A stretch of DNA of 64,000 bases from Frigidibacter oleivorans (GTDB lineage: Bacteria; Pseudomonadota; Alphaproteobacteria; Rhodobacterales; Rhodobacteraceae): NCBI RefSeq assembly GCF_003993775.1, contig NZ_RJRZ01000004.1, positions 216,686 to 280,685 of the forward strand, written 5' to 3'. A program made the position numbers and the translations under genes. The notes beneath the pieces are model-generated. The model was not told the origin of the DNA and did no database searches. It saw only the letters and a list, made by a program, of their open reading frames with translations. Of the stretch, positions 24,241-35,300 are shown in pieces; positions within the stretch are counted from its first letter, which is position 1, and each line of letters begins with the position of its first letter.

Positions 24241-25292
24241 CCCGTCCCCAGCTGATCCCCACCGTCATCGTCACCGTCATCGGCATCGCCGGCGTGCTGC
24301 TGCTGCTGTTCGCCTGGCATCTGCCGCCCTTCTCTGCCGCCGAACCGCGAACGGAAAACGCCTATCTGCGCGGCAAGGTCACCGCCGTCGCGCCGCAGCT
24401 GTCGGGCTATCTGAGCGCGGTGGAGGCGGTCGATTTCCAGACGGTGAAGGCCGGCGACGTGATCGCCCGCATCGACGACCGCATCTACCGCCAGAAGCTG
24501 GCGCAGGCCGAGGCGCAGCTGGCCGCCGCGAAGGCCGCGCTGAAGGTGGGCGAACAGTCGCTGCGCTCGGCCGAGGCGGTGGCCCGGGCCGACGACGCCG
24601 CACTGGCCGCGGCCCGGTCGGCGCTCGCCACGGCGGAAACCGACTGGACCCGGTCGCAGGCGCTGCAAGAGCGGGGTGTCACCTCGCAATCGACGGCCGA
24701 CCAGTCGGAACTGGCGGTGCAGCAGGCGCGGGCCGCCGTCGAACAGGCCGAGGCGCAGGTCGATGTGCAGGCCGAGGCGATCGAAAGCGCGCGGGTCGGC
24801 CTGTCCGCGCGCCGGGCCGACATCGCCAGCGCCGAGGCGGCGGTGGCGCTGGCGCGGATCGACCTCGACAATACGGTGATCCACGCGCCGGCGGACGGGC
24901 GGCTGGGGCAGGTCTCGGCCCGGGTGGGGCAGTATGTCACCGCGGGCACCGCGCTGGTGTCCCATGTCGGCACCGATCTGTGGGTGATCGCCAATTTCAA
25001 GGAGACCGGCCTGCACGGAATGCGGACCGGGCAGGAGGTCCGCTTCACCGTCGATGCGCTCGGCGGCCAGGCCTTCCGCGGCCATGTCGAGGCCTTCTCG
25101 CCCGCCACCGCGTCGGAATTCAGCCTGCTGGCCGGATCGAACGCCACCGGCAACTTCACCAAGATCGCGCAGCGCCTGCCGGTGCGCATCGGCATCGACC
25201 CGGGTCAGGCGATGGCGGACCATCTGGCGCCGGGCCTGTCGGTGGTGGTGGATGTCGATACCGGCCCTACCCCGCCCGCCAGCGCGGGGTGA
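24237..25292 (+). CDS. HlyD/EmrA-type membrane fusion protein
   Basis: 351 aa. One N-terminal membrane helix (residues 7-27), then the first half of a biotinyl-lipoyl domain, a long alpha-helical hairpin (about residues 80-205) and the second half with the DNTVIHAPADGRLGQVSARVGQYV motif. It is the periplasmic adaptor for the EmrB-like transporter encoded immediately upstream. Confidence 0.92.
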   Translation: MTRPQLIPTVIVTVIGIAGVLLLLFAWHLPPFSAAEPRTENAYLRGKVTAVAPQLSGYLSAVEAVDFQTVKAGDVIARIDDRIYRQKLAQAEAQLAAAKAALKVGEQSLRSAEAVARADDAALAAARSALATAETDWTRSQALQERGVTSQSTADQSELAVQQARAAVEQAEAQVDVQAEAIESARVGLSARRADIASAEAAVALARIDLDNTVIHAPADGRLGQVSARVGQYVTAGTALVSHVGTDLWVIANFKETGLHGMRTGQEVRFTVDALGGQAFRGHVEAFSPATASEFSLLAGSNATGNFTKIAQRLPVRIGIDPGQAMADHLAPGLSVVVDVDTGPTPPASAG

Positions 25293-25305
25293 GGGCCGGG
25301 GCGTC

Positions 25306-27931
<2,626 letters not shown>

Positions 27932-28050
27932 GGGTTCAGCCTTCCGGTCAGCTCACCCGCGTCGGCCCCCACCGAAAACGCAGATGGAACGGACCAATTC
28001 TGCCCGGTGCGGGCAAGGGTGTCAAAATCTTCAACAGCAGGTGACGGATC

Positions 28051-28066
28051 GCGTCCGATCGGACGC
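28051..28066. repeat. Perfect 16-bp palindrome
   Basis: GCGTCCGATCGGACGC in the gap between the Hint-protein gene and a small gene, both on the minus strand. It may be an operator for the Hint-protein gene (120 nt upstream of its start) or part of a hairpin RNA. Confidence 0.4.
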
Positions 28067-28088
28067 CAGCCGCCCTTTTCGTTTCCTC

Positions 28089-28113
28089 CCCGGCGGTGCG
28101 GCCGCCGGGTTTT
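28089..28113 (+). terminator. Intrinsic terminator-like hairpin on the plus strand
   Basis: CCCGGCGG (28089-28096), TGCGG loop, CCGCCGGG (28102-28109), then TTTT (28110-28113). It is oriented to stop plus-strand transcription, yet both flanking genes are on the minus strand. It could end an unannotated plus-strand transcript from the 27932-28088 stretch. Confidence 0.45.
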
Positions 28114-28160
28114 CGCCACATTCGCCTCTGCCCCCCGCCCGCCGATTCGCCGGGCGCGGC

Positions 28161-28322
28161 TCAGGCGCGGGCGGCGATCCGGCCGGTCGTCGCGGGCACC
28201 GCATCGGCCGGCACCGCCGGTGCGGGCTGCGCCGCGCCGCGCTGCCACGGCAGATGGGCGGTATCCGCCTCGCGCGTCGCCGCGGCCAGCGTGTTCAGAA
28301 GCCAGCGCCGTTCCTTCGTCAT
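28161..28322 (-). CDS. Small uncharacterised protein (53 aa)
   Basis: A 53-codon ORF starting MTKERRWLLNTLAAATREAD, with a consensus GGAGG five bases before the ATG. The N-terminal half is an amphipathic basic helix; the C-terminal half is Ala/Pro-rich. Short proteins with a similar MTKERR(F/W) start occur in Rhodobacteraceae, but I know no function. Standalone gene. Confidence 0.6.
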   Translation of the reverse strand: MTKERRWLLNTLAAATREADTAHLPWQRGAAQPAPAVPADAVPATTGRIAARA

Positions 28323-28456
28323 GCCATCCTCCGGTCTCGATCCCGCATCCGGGCGTTGAGGAACCTTTGCCGGCAATTCGGGCGGATCCGTGACCATCCG
28401 CGGACGCGGGCGGGGCATTCGGAAAGATTGCTTCGGACGCGCGCGCAGGCGGCGGA

Positions 28457-29212
28457 TCAGAGCCGGATGGCCGAGATCAGCCGGCCGTAATCCGCCTCGC
28501 GGGCATGGCAGGTGCGGCGATAGGAATAGAAGCGGTCGGGGTCGGAAAAGGTGCAATGCCCCGTCCATTCCGCCTGCCCGATGCCGGCCGCGCGCAGGCG
28601 GGCCAGCGCATAGCCCGGCAGGTCGAACAGATAGCGGTCGCCCTGCCCGTTGGCGAAGAAGCGCTCGCTCGCCTCGTCCTCCATCAGGAAGGTGTCGAGG
28701 AATTCCGGCCCGACCTCATAGGCGCGCTGGCTGATCGCCGGGCCGATCACCGCCGCGATCCGCTCGCGCCGGGCGCCGGCCGCCTCCATCGCGTCAAGCG
28801 TCGATTCGAGCACGCCCCCCAGCGTGCCGCGCCAGCCGGCATGGGCTGCGCCGATCACCCCGGCCGACGCATCGGCGAACAGGACCGGCTGGCAGTCGGC
28901 GGTCAGCACCGTCAGCACCAGCCCCGGCACCGCCGTGACCAGCGCATCGGCCTGCCGCGCCTCGGCCAGCGGGCTGGTGACCGTCACCACATCGGCGGAA
29001 TGGACCTGATGCACCCCCACCAGCATCTGCGGCACGACGCCCATCGCCTCGGCCACGCGGGCGCGGTTCAGCGCCACCGCCTCGGTCTGGTCGGACGAGC
29101 CGTGCCCGCAGTTCAGCCCCGCGAAGATGCCCGAGGAGGCGCCGCCCCTGCGGGTGAAGAAGCCGTGGCGCAGCGGCGCGAGCGAACGGGAGGTCAGGAT
29201 TTCGAGCGTCAT
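28457..29212 (-). CDS. pgeF: Multicopper polyphenol oxidase/purine nucleosidase family protein (YfiH/LACC1)
   Basis: A 251-aa protein of the YfiH/DUF152 family. The three metal ligands of the family are visible: His in VGVHQVHSADVV, Cys in TADCQPVLF, and His in GAAHAGWRGT. Bacterial members have been linked to editing of mis-incorporated residues in peptidoglycan precursors and, biochemically, to purine nucleoside phosphorolysis. The ATG at 29212 overlaps the upstream methyltransferase stop by four bases; with lgt it forms a three-gene chain. Confidence 0.9.
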   Translation of the reverse strand: MTLEILTSRSLAPLRHGFFTRRGGASSGIFAGLNCGHGSSDQTEAVALNRARVAEAMGVVPQMLVGVHQVHSADVVTVTSPLAEARQADALVTAVPGLVLTVLTADCQPVLFADASAGVIGAAHAGWRGTLGGVLESTLDAMEAAGARRERIAAVIGPAISQRAYEVGPEFLDTFLMEDEASERFFANGQGDRYLFDLPGYALARLRAAGIGQAEWTGHCTFSDPDRFYSYRRTCHAREADYGRLISAIRL

Positions 29213-30315
29213 GAACGGGCCACCGGGGCTGTGTCGGGGGGCGGCGCATCGAAGCCGGGCGGCGGCGGTGTTCCCCGGGGGTGGACCGCCAGCGCCTTGA
29301 ACACCGTTCCCATTTCCTGCGGATGGGTCAAGCGACGATGCGCGGCCAGATGCTGGCGCAGCGTGTCGCCGCCCATGCCGCGCGCCAGCCGCTCGGCCCG
29401 CGCGGCGATGCCCAGCCGGTCCAGCAGCGCGCCCTGCGGGGTCATGCCGGTGACGGCGGCGCCGGCCGCCACGGCCGCACGGGCGACCGCCTCGAAATCG
29501 ACATGCGCGGTCAGGTCGGCCTCGCCCGGCCGGGCGAAGGGATCGACGGGCGCGTGATCCTGCACCGCCTGAAAGGTGTCGCCCCGGCTGCGCCAGCCGC
29601 CATAGTCGATGAAGATCGCGGCCCCCCCCTGCCGCGCCACCCGGCCGGCGACGGCGGCGACGATGGCGGGCAGCGCCGGGCACAGTTCCACCACCTCGCC
29701 CTCGGCCGTGTCGTCCAGCCGGCGGTCCAGCGCGGCCAGCGGGGCGGGGGCGGAAAGGCCGGGGACCAGCCGCCCCCCGTCATCGAGGCCCACCATCCGT
29801 TCCCGCCAGCCCGGCCCGGCCCGGACGAACTGGCGGATCGGCAGCGCGTCGAGAAACTCGTTGGCCAGCAGGAAGGTCGGCGCCTCGGGCAGATCCTCGA
29901 CCCGGTCGAGCCAGAGGGCCCCCTGCCCGTCCAGCGCCGCGCGCTGGCGGTCGCGCAGCACGGGCGAGGCCTCGACCAGATGCGGCTGCGCCGCCGCCCG
30001 CATCCCCGGCACCGCCTTCAGCGTGCGCAGCACATCGGCCATCTGCGTGCCCCGACCGGGCCCGATCTCGGCCAGCACGATGCGGTCGGGGCTGCCCTGA
30101 TCCGTCCAGGCCTGCGCCAGCGCCAGCGCCAGCAGCTCGCCGAACATCTGGCTGATCTCGGGCGCGGTGGTGAAATCGCCCGCCCGGCCCAGGGGATCGC
30201 GGGTGGCGTAATAGCCGTGGTCGGGATGCAGCAGGCAATCGGCCATGAACTCGGCCAGGCTGATCGGCCCCGTCTGCGCGATCCGCCGCGCCAGCAGGGC
30301 GGCGAGGGGGGTCAT
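29209..30315 (-). CDS. SAM-dependent methyltransferase (MidA/NDUFAF7 family)
   Basis: A 368-aa protein of COG1565. Motifs include [37 protein letters not shown] (about residues 26-62) and the SAM-binding [17 protein letters not shown]. The mitochondrial relative NDUFAF7 methylates an arginine of complex I subunit NDUFS2; a similar role in bacteria is plausible but not shown. It overlaps lgt upstream and pgeF downstream by four bases each. Confidence 0.92.
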   Translation of the reverse strand: MTPLAALLARRIAQTGPISLAEFMADCLLHPDHGYYATRDPLGRAGDFTTAPEISQMFGELLALALAQAWTDQGSPDRIVLAEIGPGRGTQMADVLRTLKAVPGMRAAAQPHLVEASPVLRDRQRAALDGQGALWLDRVEDLPEAPTFLLANEFLDALPIRQFVRAGPGWRERMVGLDDGGRLVPGLSAPAPLAALDRRLDDTAEGEVVELCPALPAIVAAVAGRVARQGGAAIFIDYGGWRSRGDTFQAVQDHAPVDPFARPGEADLTAHVDFEAVARAAVAAGAAVTGMTPQGALLDRLGIAARAERLARGMGGDTLRQHLAAHRRLTHPQEMGTVFKALAVHPRGTPPPPGFDAPPPDTAPVARS

Positions 30316-31196
30316 GCCGTCCGGCCCTCGGGCGCGGGCCGCGCCCGCAGGATCAGCCACAGGCCGAGCGCGATCATCGGCAGCGACAGCAGCTGGCCCA
30401 TCGACAGGCCGGTGCCGAGGAACTGGATGGCATTGCCCGCCGGATTGTCGGGGGTGACGAATTGCGCGTCGGCCTGGCGCACGAATTCCACCGCGAAGCG
30501 TGCGGCGCCATAGCCCGCGACGAAGAGGCCCGCGATCCGCCCCGGCGCCTTCAGCCAGCCCGCGCGCAAGGCCAGCAGCAGCAGCGCCATCAGCACCAGC
30601 CCCTCCAGCCCCGCCTCGTAAAGCTGCGAGGGATGGCGGGCGCATTGGCCGAAGGGAATGCCCGGGCAGGTCTGCGCCGCCTCGCCCGGAAAGCGCACGC
30701 CCCAGGGGAGGCTCGTGGGCCGGCCCCAGAGTTCGGCATTGATGAAATTGGCGATGCGGCCGAGGAACAGCCCCGGCGGCGTCGCCAGCGCCAGCGCATC
30801 GGCCAGCGACAGCGGCGGGATCCCGTGCCGGCGGCAGAACCACAGCGCCGCGACCACCACGCCGAGGAAGCCGCCGTGGAAGGCCATCCCCCCGTGCCAG
30901 ACCTTCACGATGTCGAGCGGATGGTCGAGGAAATAGGCGGGCTGGTAGAACAGCACATAGCCGAGCCGCCCGCCGAGGATCACGCCGAGGATGATCGCCG
31001 TCAGCAGATCCTCGACCCGCGCGGGCTCCATCGGCGCGCGGTCCGCCGGCCACAGCGCGGGGCGGCGCATCAGCGCGACGACGATCCGCCAGCCCGCGAC
31101 CAGCCCCAGGATATAGGCCAGCGCATACCAGCGCAGCGAAAAGCCGCCGATGGTGAAGATCTCGGGCGAGAGGTCCGGGAAGGGCAGGCCGGTCAT
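30312..31196 (-). CDS. lgt: Prolipoprotein diacylglyceryl transferase
   Basis: Adds diacylglycerol to the lipobox cysteine of prolipoproteins at the inner membrane. The 294-aa multi-pass protein has the Lgt signature [13 protein letters not shown] near residue 150 and the essential HGG motif ([13 protein letters not shown]) near residue 105. First gene of the lgt-methyltransferase-pgeF chain. Confidence 0.96.
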   Translation of the reverse strand: MTGLPFPDLSPEIFTIGGFSLRWYALAYILGLVAGWRIVVALMRRPALWPADRAPMEPARVEDLLTAIILGVILGGRLGYVLFYQPAYFLDHPLDIVKVWHGGMAFHGGFLGVVVAALWFCRRHGIPPLSLADALALATPPGLFLGRIANFINAELWGRPTSLPWGVRFPGEAAQTCPGIPFGQCARHPSQLYEAGLEGLVLMALLLLALRAGWLKAPGRIAGLFVAGYGAARFAVEFVRQADAQFVTPDNPAGNAIQFLGTGLSMGQLLSLPMIALGLWLILRARPAPEGRTA

Positions 31197-31472
31197 CGGG
31201 CTCCTCGGGTCATCGGGCGCCGCGGGGGCGGGTCATCCGCCGGCGGGCGGCGGTTTGCGGTCGGGCGCAGACAGACCGCGCCCGGGGGGCGGAGTCAAGG
31301 CGGCGAGCGGCGCGCGCGGGGGGCCGTCTGCCCCTCATGGCGCGTGCCGCGCCCGTTCGCCCGCCGGGGATATCCGGGAACGGAAGATGGGCGGGCTACG
31401 GGGCCCGCCTTGCCTTGTCAGCGCAGGGACGAGCGGCCATATAAGGCCCTACGCGCAGAGGGAGCATCCGCC

Positions 31473-31733
31473 ATGCAGGGCAACAACAAGTTCTTCGACG
31501 ACATCTCGAAGCTGATGACCAATGCGATGGGCGTGGCCCAGGGCGCCCGGACCGAGGCCGAGACCGCGATGAAGTCCTGGATGGACCGCTGGCTGGCCGA
31601 CCGCGACTTCGTCACCCGCGAGGAATTCGACGCGGTGCGCGCCATGGCGCAGAAGGCCCGGGAAGAGAACGAGGCGCTGTCCGCCCGCATCGCCGCGCTC
31701 GAGGCGCGGCTGGCGGCGGACCAGACCGCCTGA
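31473..31733 (+). CDS. ubiK: UbiK/BMFP-type ubiquinone biosynthesis accessory factor
   Basis: An 86-aa helical protein: MQGNNKFFDDISKLMTNAMG, an amphipathic helix, then a C-terminal coiled coil (REEFDAVRAMAQKAREENEALSARIAALEARLA). This is the BMFP/UbiK family, which binds lipids and supports the ubiquinone-synthesis complex under aerobic conditions. The start has a GAGGGAG site. The 276 nt upstream, shared with divergent lgt, hold no other gene. Confidence 0.88.
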   Translation: MQGNNKFFDDISKLMTNAMGVAQGARTEAETAMKSWMDRWLADRDFVTREEFDAVRAMAQKAREENEALSARIAALEARLAADQTA

Positions 31734-31758
31734 CGCCCCTGCCCTGCCGGCCGCGGGA

Positions 31759-32109
31759 ATGCACCTGCCTGTCGCCTGGGTGACGATCGGCCTGCTGGTC
31801 GCGTCGAATGTCTTCATGACCTTCGCCTGGTACGGCCATCTGAAGTTCAAGACCGCGCCCCTGCTGCTGGTGATCGTCGTCAGCTGGGGCATCGCCTTCT
31901 TCGAATATCTGCTGCAGGTGCCCGCGAACCGGATCGGGCATGGGCAGTTCAGCGCGGCGCAGCTGAAGACCATCCAGGAGGTGATCACCCTGTCGGTCTT
32001 CGCGCTGTTCTCGACCTTCTACCTGAAAGAGCCGCTGACCTGGCAGCATGGCGTGGGCTTCGCGCTGATCGCGGCTGGGGCCTGGTTCATCTTCCATGAC
32101 TGGGGATAG
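31759..32109 (+). CDS. DUF486 (DMT-like) membrane protein
   Basis: A 116-aa protein with four predicted membrane helices and the DUF486 pattern (SNVFMTFAWYGHLKF, VVSWGIAFFEYLLQVPANRIGH, FALFSTFYLKEPLTWQHGVGFALI). The fold resembles one half of a DMT transporter; substrate unknown. It lies 25 nt after ubiK and may be co-transcribed with it. Confidence 0.88.
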   Translation: MHLPVAWVTIGLLVASNVFMTFAWYGHLKFKTAPLLLVIVVSWGIAFFEYLLQVPANRIGHGQFSAAQLKTIQEVITLSVFALFSTFYLKEPLTWQHGVGFALIAAGAWFIFHDWG

Positions 32110-32178
32110 ATCTCCCGTCGCGCCCCCCTCCGTCACGAGGCAGATGGACTTGCCCCTCGCCGGGCGCTAGCAGAAGCC

Positions 32179-33372
32179 ATGCCTCCCGTCCGTTTCCTCG
32201 ATCCGGCCACGCCGCCCCACATCGCCACGCTGGTGATCCTGTCGGGGCTGAGCGCGCTGACCATGAACATCTTCCTGCCCTCGATCCCCGGCATCGCCCG
32301 GCATTACGGGGTAGACTATGCGGTGATCCAGCTGGCGGTGTCGGGCTATCTGGCCTTCAGCGGCGCACTGCAGCTGATCATCGGGCCGCTGTCCGACCGC
32401 TTCGGCCGCCGCCCGGTGGTGCTGGGCGCGCTGGCGCTGTTCCTGCTGATGACGCTGGGCACGCTGCTGGCCCCCACGGCCGGGCTGTTCCTGCTGTTCC
32501 GCATGCTGCAGGCCGTCGTGGTCAGCGGGCTGGTGCTGGGGCGGGCGGTGGTGCGGGACATGGTGCCGGGCGCGCAGGCGGCGGCGATGATCGGCTATGT
32601 CACGATGGGCATGGCGCTGGCGCCGATGGTCGGGCCGCTGATCGGCGGCGTGCTGGACGAGTTCTTCGGCTGGAAGGCGAGCTTCGTCTTTCTCGGCGTC
32701 GCGGGGCTGGCGGTGATGGTGCTGTGCTGGTTCGATCTGGGCGAGACGGCGGCGCGCGGCAGCGGCGGCTTCCGCGACCAGTTCCGCCGCTATCCGCAAC
32801 TGTTCGGCGCCAGACAGTTCTGGGCCTTCGCGCTGGCCTCCACCTTCTCCTCGGGTGCCTTCTTCGCCTATATCGGCGGCGCCCCCTATGTCGGCGCCAC
32901 GGTCTACGGGCTCGGCCCCGCGCAGATCGGGCTGCACTTCGCGCTGCCCGCCGTGGGCTATATGGGCGGCAACTTCCTGACCGGGCGCTATTCGGTGCGT
33001 CTGGGGATGGAACGGATGGCGCTGGCGGGGGCGCTGTTCACGGCGCTGCCGTTGCTGGCCTCGCTGGCGCTGCAGATGGCGGGGCTGCTGACCCCGCTCG
33101 CCTTCTTCGGGCTGGTGGGGGGCATGGCCTTCGGCAACGGGCTGATCCTGCCCAATGCCAATGCGGGGATGATGTCGGTGCGGCCGGAACTGGCCGGCAC
33201 CGCCTCGGGCCTCGGCGGGATGCTGACCATCGGTGGCGGGGCGCTGTTCGCGGCGCTGGCGGCCTGGGCCATCGCCGGGGCGGATTCGGCGCTGCCGCTG
33301 CTGCTGGTGATGCTGGGCGCGGCGCTGGCGTCGATCCCCTGCGTGCTGATGGCCCGGCCCGGTCCCCTCTGA
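32179..33372 (+). CDS. Bcr/CflA-type multidrug efflux MFS transporter
   Basis: A 397-aa protein with 12 predicted helices and the Bcr/CflA motifs: LSALTMNIFLPSIPGIARHYGVDYAVIQLAVSGYL in TM1-2, then GPLSDRFGRRPVVLGAL (motif A) and LGRAVVRDM. Probably a drug:proton antiporter. The downstream gene has its own operator, so the two are likely separate transcripts. Confidence 0.92.
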   Translation: MPPVRFLDPATPPHIATLVILSGLSALTMNIFLPSIPGIARHYGVDYAVIQLAVSGYLAFSGALQLIIGPLSDRFGRRPVVLGALALFLLMTLGTLLAPTAGLFLLFRMLQAVVVSGLVLGRAVVRDMVPGAQAAAMIGYVTMGMALAPMVGPLIGGVLDEFFGWKASFVFLGVAGLAVMVLCWFDLGETAARGSGGFRDQFRRYPQLFGARQFWAFALASTFSSGAFFAYIGGAPYVGATVYGLGPAQIGLHFALPAVGYMGGNFLTGRYSVRLGMERMALAGALFTALPLLASLALQMAGLLTPLAFFGLVGGMAFGNGLILPNANAGMMSVRPELAGTASGLGGMLTIGGGALFAALAAWAIAGADSALPLLLVMLGAALASIPCVLMARPGPL

Positions 33373-33430
33373 AGCGGCCCGGTCTGAAGCGGCCCGTTCC
33401 GAGGCGACGAGACGGCGCTTGCGGGACCGG

Positions 33431-33461
33431 CTTTGCAAAGGCTACGACTGGTTTCGCAAAG
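33431..33461. promoter_or_regulatory. Paired ScfR-type sites (TTTGCAAA) at the ScfR-family gene
   Basis: CTTTGCAAAG (33431-33440) is a perfect palindrome. TTTCGCAAAG (33452-33461) is a second, one-mismatch copy whose core starts 21 bp later, two helical turns. TTTGCAAA is the half-site of ScfR/RamB-type regulators, and the pair lies 26-56 nt before the regulator's own start codon, suggesting autoregulation. Confidence 0.62.
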
Positions 33462-33486
33462 TTCGGGGCGACGATCGGAGCGACGC

Positions 33487-34881
33487 TTGGCCACGCAGAA
33501 ACTCTATGCCGGGTTGAAGCTGCGCGAGACGCGGGGGCGGCTCGGGCTGACGCAGAAGGTCTTTGCCGAACGGCTGGGCGTCTCGCTGCCCTATCTCAAC
33601 CAGATGGAGAACAACCATCGCCCGGTCTCGGCGGCGGTGGTGCTGGCGCTGGCGGGGGAATTCGGGCTCGACGTCACCAAGCTGTCGACCGGGGATGCCG
33701 AACGTCTGGTCAGCGACATGCGCGAGGCGCTGGCCGATCCGGTCTTCGCGGATGCGGGGGTGCCGCTGGCGGACCTGCGGCTGTCCGCATCGAACGCGCC
33801 GGCGCTGGCGCGGGCCTTTCTGGAACTGCACCGCGCCTATCGCCAGACCCATGAACGGCTCGCCTCGCTCGACGAGGCGCTTGGCCGCGACGACCGCACC
33901 AGCCTCGCCAGCCCGTGGGAGGAGGTGCGCGACTTCTTCCACTATTGCGACAACTACATCGACGCGGTGGACCGGGCGGCGGAACGCCTGTTCGGGGCCG
34001 AAGGTCACCGCCCCGACCCGGTGGCGCGCGCCCGCGACCTGCTGGCGGCAAAGGGGGTCGACCTGCAATTCGTCGACATGGCGCCCCTGCGCGCCCGCAC
34101 CGGCGACCGGCTGCAGATCTCGACCCGCGCGGCCGGCGCGACGCAGCGCTTCCAGATCCTGCATCAGGTGGCGTTGCTGACGCAGGGCGACCTGCTGGAC
34201 GCGACGCTGGATCTGGCGCGGTTCCAGTCCGACACCTCGCGCGCCATCGCGCGGACGGGGCTTGCCAACTATTTCGCCGGAGCGGCCCTGCTGCCCTACC
34301 GGGTGTTCCTCGATGCGGCGCAGGCGGCGCGGCATGACCTCGAACGGCTGGCCGACCTGTTCGGCGCTTCGATCGAGCAGGTGGCGCACCGGCTGTCGAC
34401 GCTGCAGCGGCCGGGGGCCAAGGGCATCCCCTTCTTCTTCGTCCGCGTCGATCAGGCCGGCACCATCACCAAGCGGCATTCCGCGACCAGGCTGCAATTC
34501 GCCCGCTTCGGCGGGGCCTGTCCGCTGTGGAACGTGCACCAGGCCTTCGAGACGCCGGGCCGGTTCCTGCGGCAGCTGGCGGAAACGCCGGACGGGGTGC
34601 GCTATCTCAGCCTCGCGCGCGACGTGTCGAAGCCGGGGGGCAGCTTTACCGCGCCGGTCCGGCGCTATGCCATCGGGCTCGGCTGCGAGGTCAGCCACGC
34701 GGCGCAGGTCGTCTATGCCGACGACCTCGACCCGTCGAACCCGCGCGCCTATCAGCCGATCGGCATTTCCTGCCGCATCTGCGAACGCAAGGACTGTCAC
34801 CAGCGCTCGGTGCCGCCCCTGGAACGGCGGCTGAAGGTCGATCCCGACCGGCGGGGCCTGCTGCCCTACGAGATCGTTTGA
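33487..34881 (+). CDS. ScfR-family (short-chain acyl-CoA responsive) transcriptional regulator
   Basis: 464 aa. N-terminal XRE-type helix-turn-helix (KLYAGLKLRETRGRLGLTQKVFAERLGVSLPYLNQMENNHRPVSA), a central region with an ImmA/IrrE-like domain, and a C-terminal DUF2083-type domain with the Cys pattern ISCRICERKDCHQRS. This is the architecture of RamB in Corynebacterium and PccR in Rhodobacter sphaeroides, which control acetate/propionyl-CoA metabolism in response to acyl-CoA. The start is a TTG at 33487 with GGAG six bases upstream. Which pathway it controls is not shown by its neighbours. Confidence 0.88.
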   Translation: MATQKLYAGLKLRETRGRLGLTQKVFAERLGVSLPYLNQMENNHRPVSAAVVLALAGEFGLDVTKLSTGDAERLVSDMREALADPVFADAGVPLADLRLSASNAPALARAFLELHRAYRQTHERLASLDEALGRDDRTSLASPWEEVRDFFHYCDNYIDAVDRAAERLFGAEGHRPDPVARARDLLAAKGVDLQFVDMAPLRARTGDRLQISTRAAGATQRFQILHQVALLTQGDLLDATLDLARFQSDTSRAIARTGLANYFAGAALLPYRVFLDAAQAARHDLERLADLFGASIEQVAHRLSTLQRPGAKGIPFFFVRVDQAGTITKRHSATRLQFARFGGACPLWNVHQAFETPGRFLRQLAETPDGVRYLSLARDVSKPGGSFTAPVRRYAIGLGCEVSHAAQVVYADDLDPSNPRAYQPIGISCRICERKDCHQRSVPPLERRLKVDPDRRGLLPYEIV

Positions 34882-34882
34882 G

Positions 34883-34907
34883 CCGGGCGGGCGCGGCCCC
34901 CGCCCGG
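34883..34907. terminator. Bidirectional terminator hairpin
   Basis: CCGGGCGGG (34883-34891) pairs with CCCGCCCGG (34899-34907) around a 7-nt loop, between the convergent ScfR-type and YdcH-type genes. No U-tract. Confidence 0.55.
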
Positions 34908-34921
34908 TCAAGGTTGCCGGC

Positions 34922-35161
34922 TCAGGCCTGCGCCAGAATCCGCGCCAGTTCGTCCTTCAGCAGGGCGCGGCGCTTGCGCATCTCGATCTCGGCCAGTTGC
35001 TCGACCGGGTCCACCTGCACCTCGGCCCGGTGCACGGCGCGGTTGATCTCGTGATATTCGTCCATCAGCCGGGCGAAGCGGGGGTCCGCGGCCTTCAGCG
35101 CATGGATCCGCGCCGTATCGGCCGGGAAATCCTCGTAGATGTCATGGGGCGTGTTCGACAT
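34922..35161 (-). CDS. YdcH-family (DUF465) protein
   Basis: A 79-aa helical DUF465 protein (RIHALKAADPRFARLMDEYHEINRAVHRAEVQVDPVEQLAEIEMRKRRALLKDELARIL), soluble and coiled-coil forming. Function unknown. The ATG at 35161 has a GGAGAAG site. A perfect FNR-type box lies 55-68 nt upstream, which suggests oxygen-dependent expression. Confidence 0.9.
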   Translation of the reverse strand: MSNTPHDIYEDFPADTARIHALKAADPRFARLMDEYHEINRAVHRAEVQVDPVEQLAEIEMRKRRALLKDELARILAQA

Positions 35162-35215
35162 GGCGCTTCTCCTCTCGTTGCCCGGTCAGGCTAGTGCGGG
35201 GCGGCACCGCGCACT

Positions 35216-35229
35216 TTGATGCGCATCAA
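35216..35229. promoter_or_regulatory. FnrL/FNR-type box
   Basis: TTGAT-GCGC-ATCAA, an exact match to the FNR-family consensus, inside a perfect 16-bp palindrome TTTGATGCGCATCAAA (35215-35230). It is centred 61 bp upstream of the YdcH-type start (a position compatible with activation at about -41.5) and 78 bp upstream of the pabB start codon. Confidence 0.72.
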
Positions 35230-35300
35230 ATGCGGCGGCGGCTTGCACCGCGCGGCCAGTTCCGCGATGGTCCGCCAGCCCTGCGGATGACCCGATAGCC

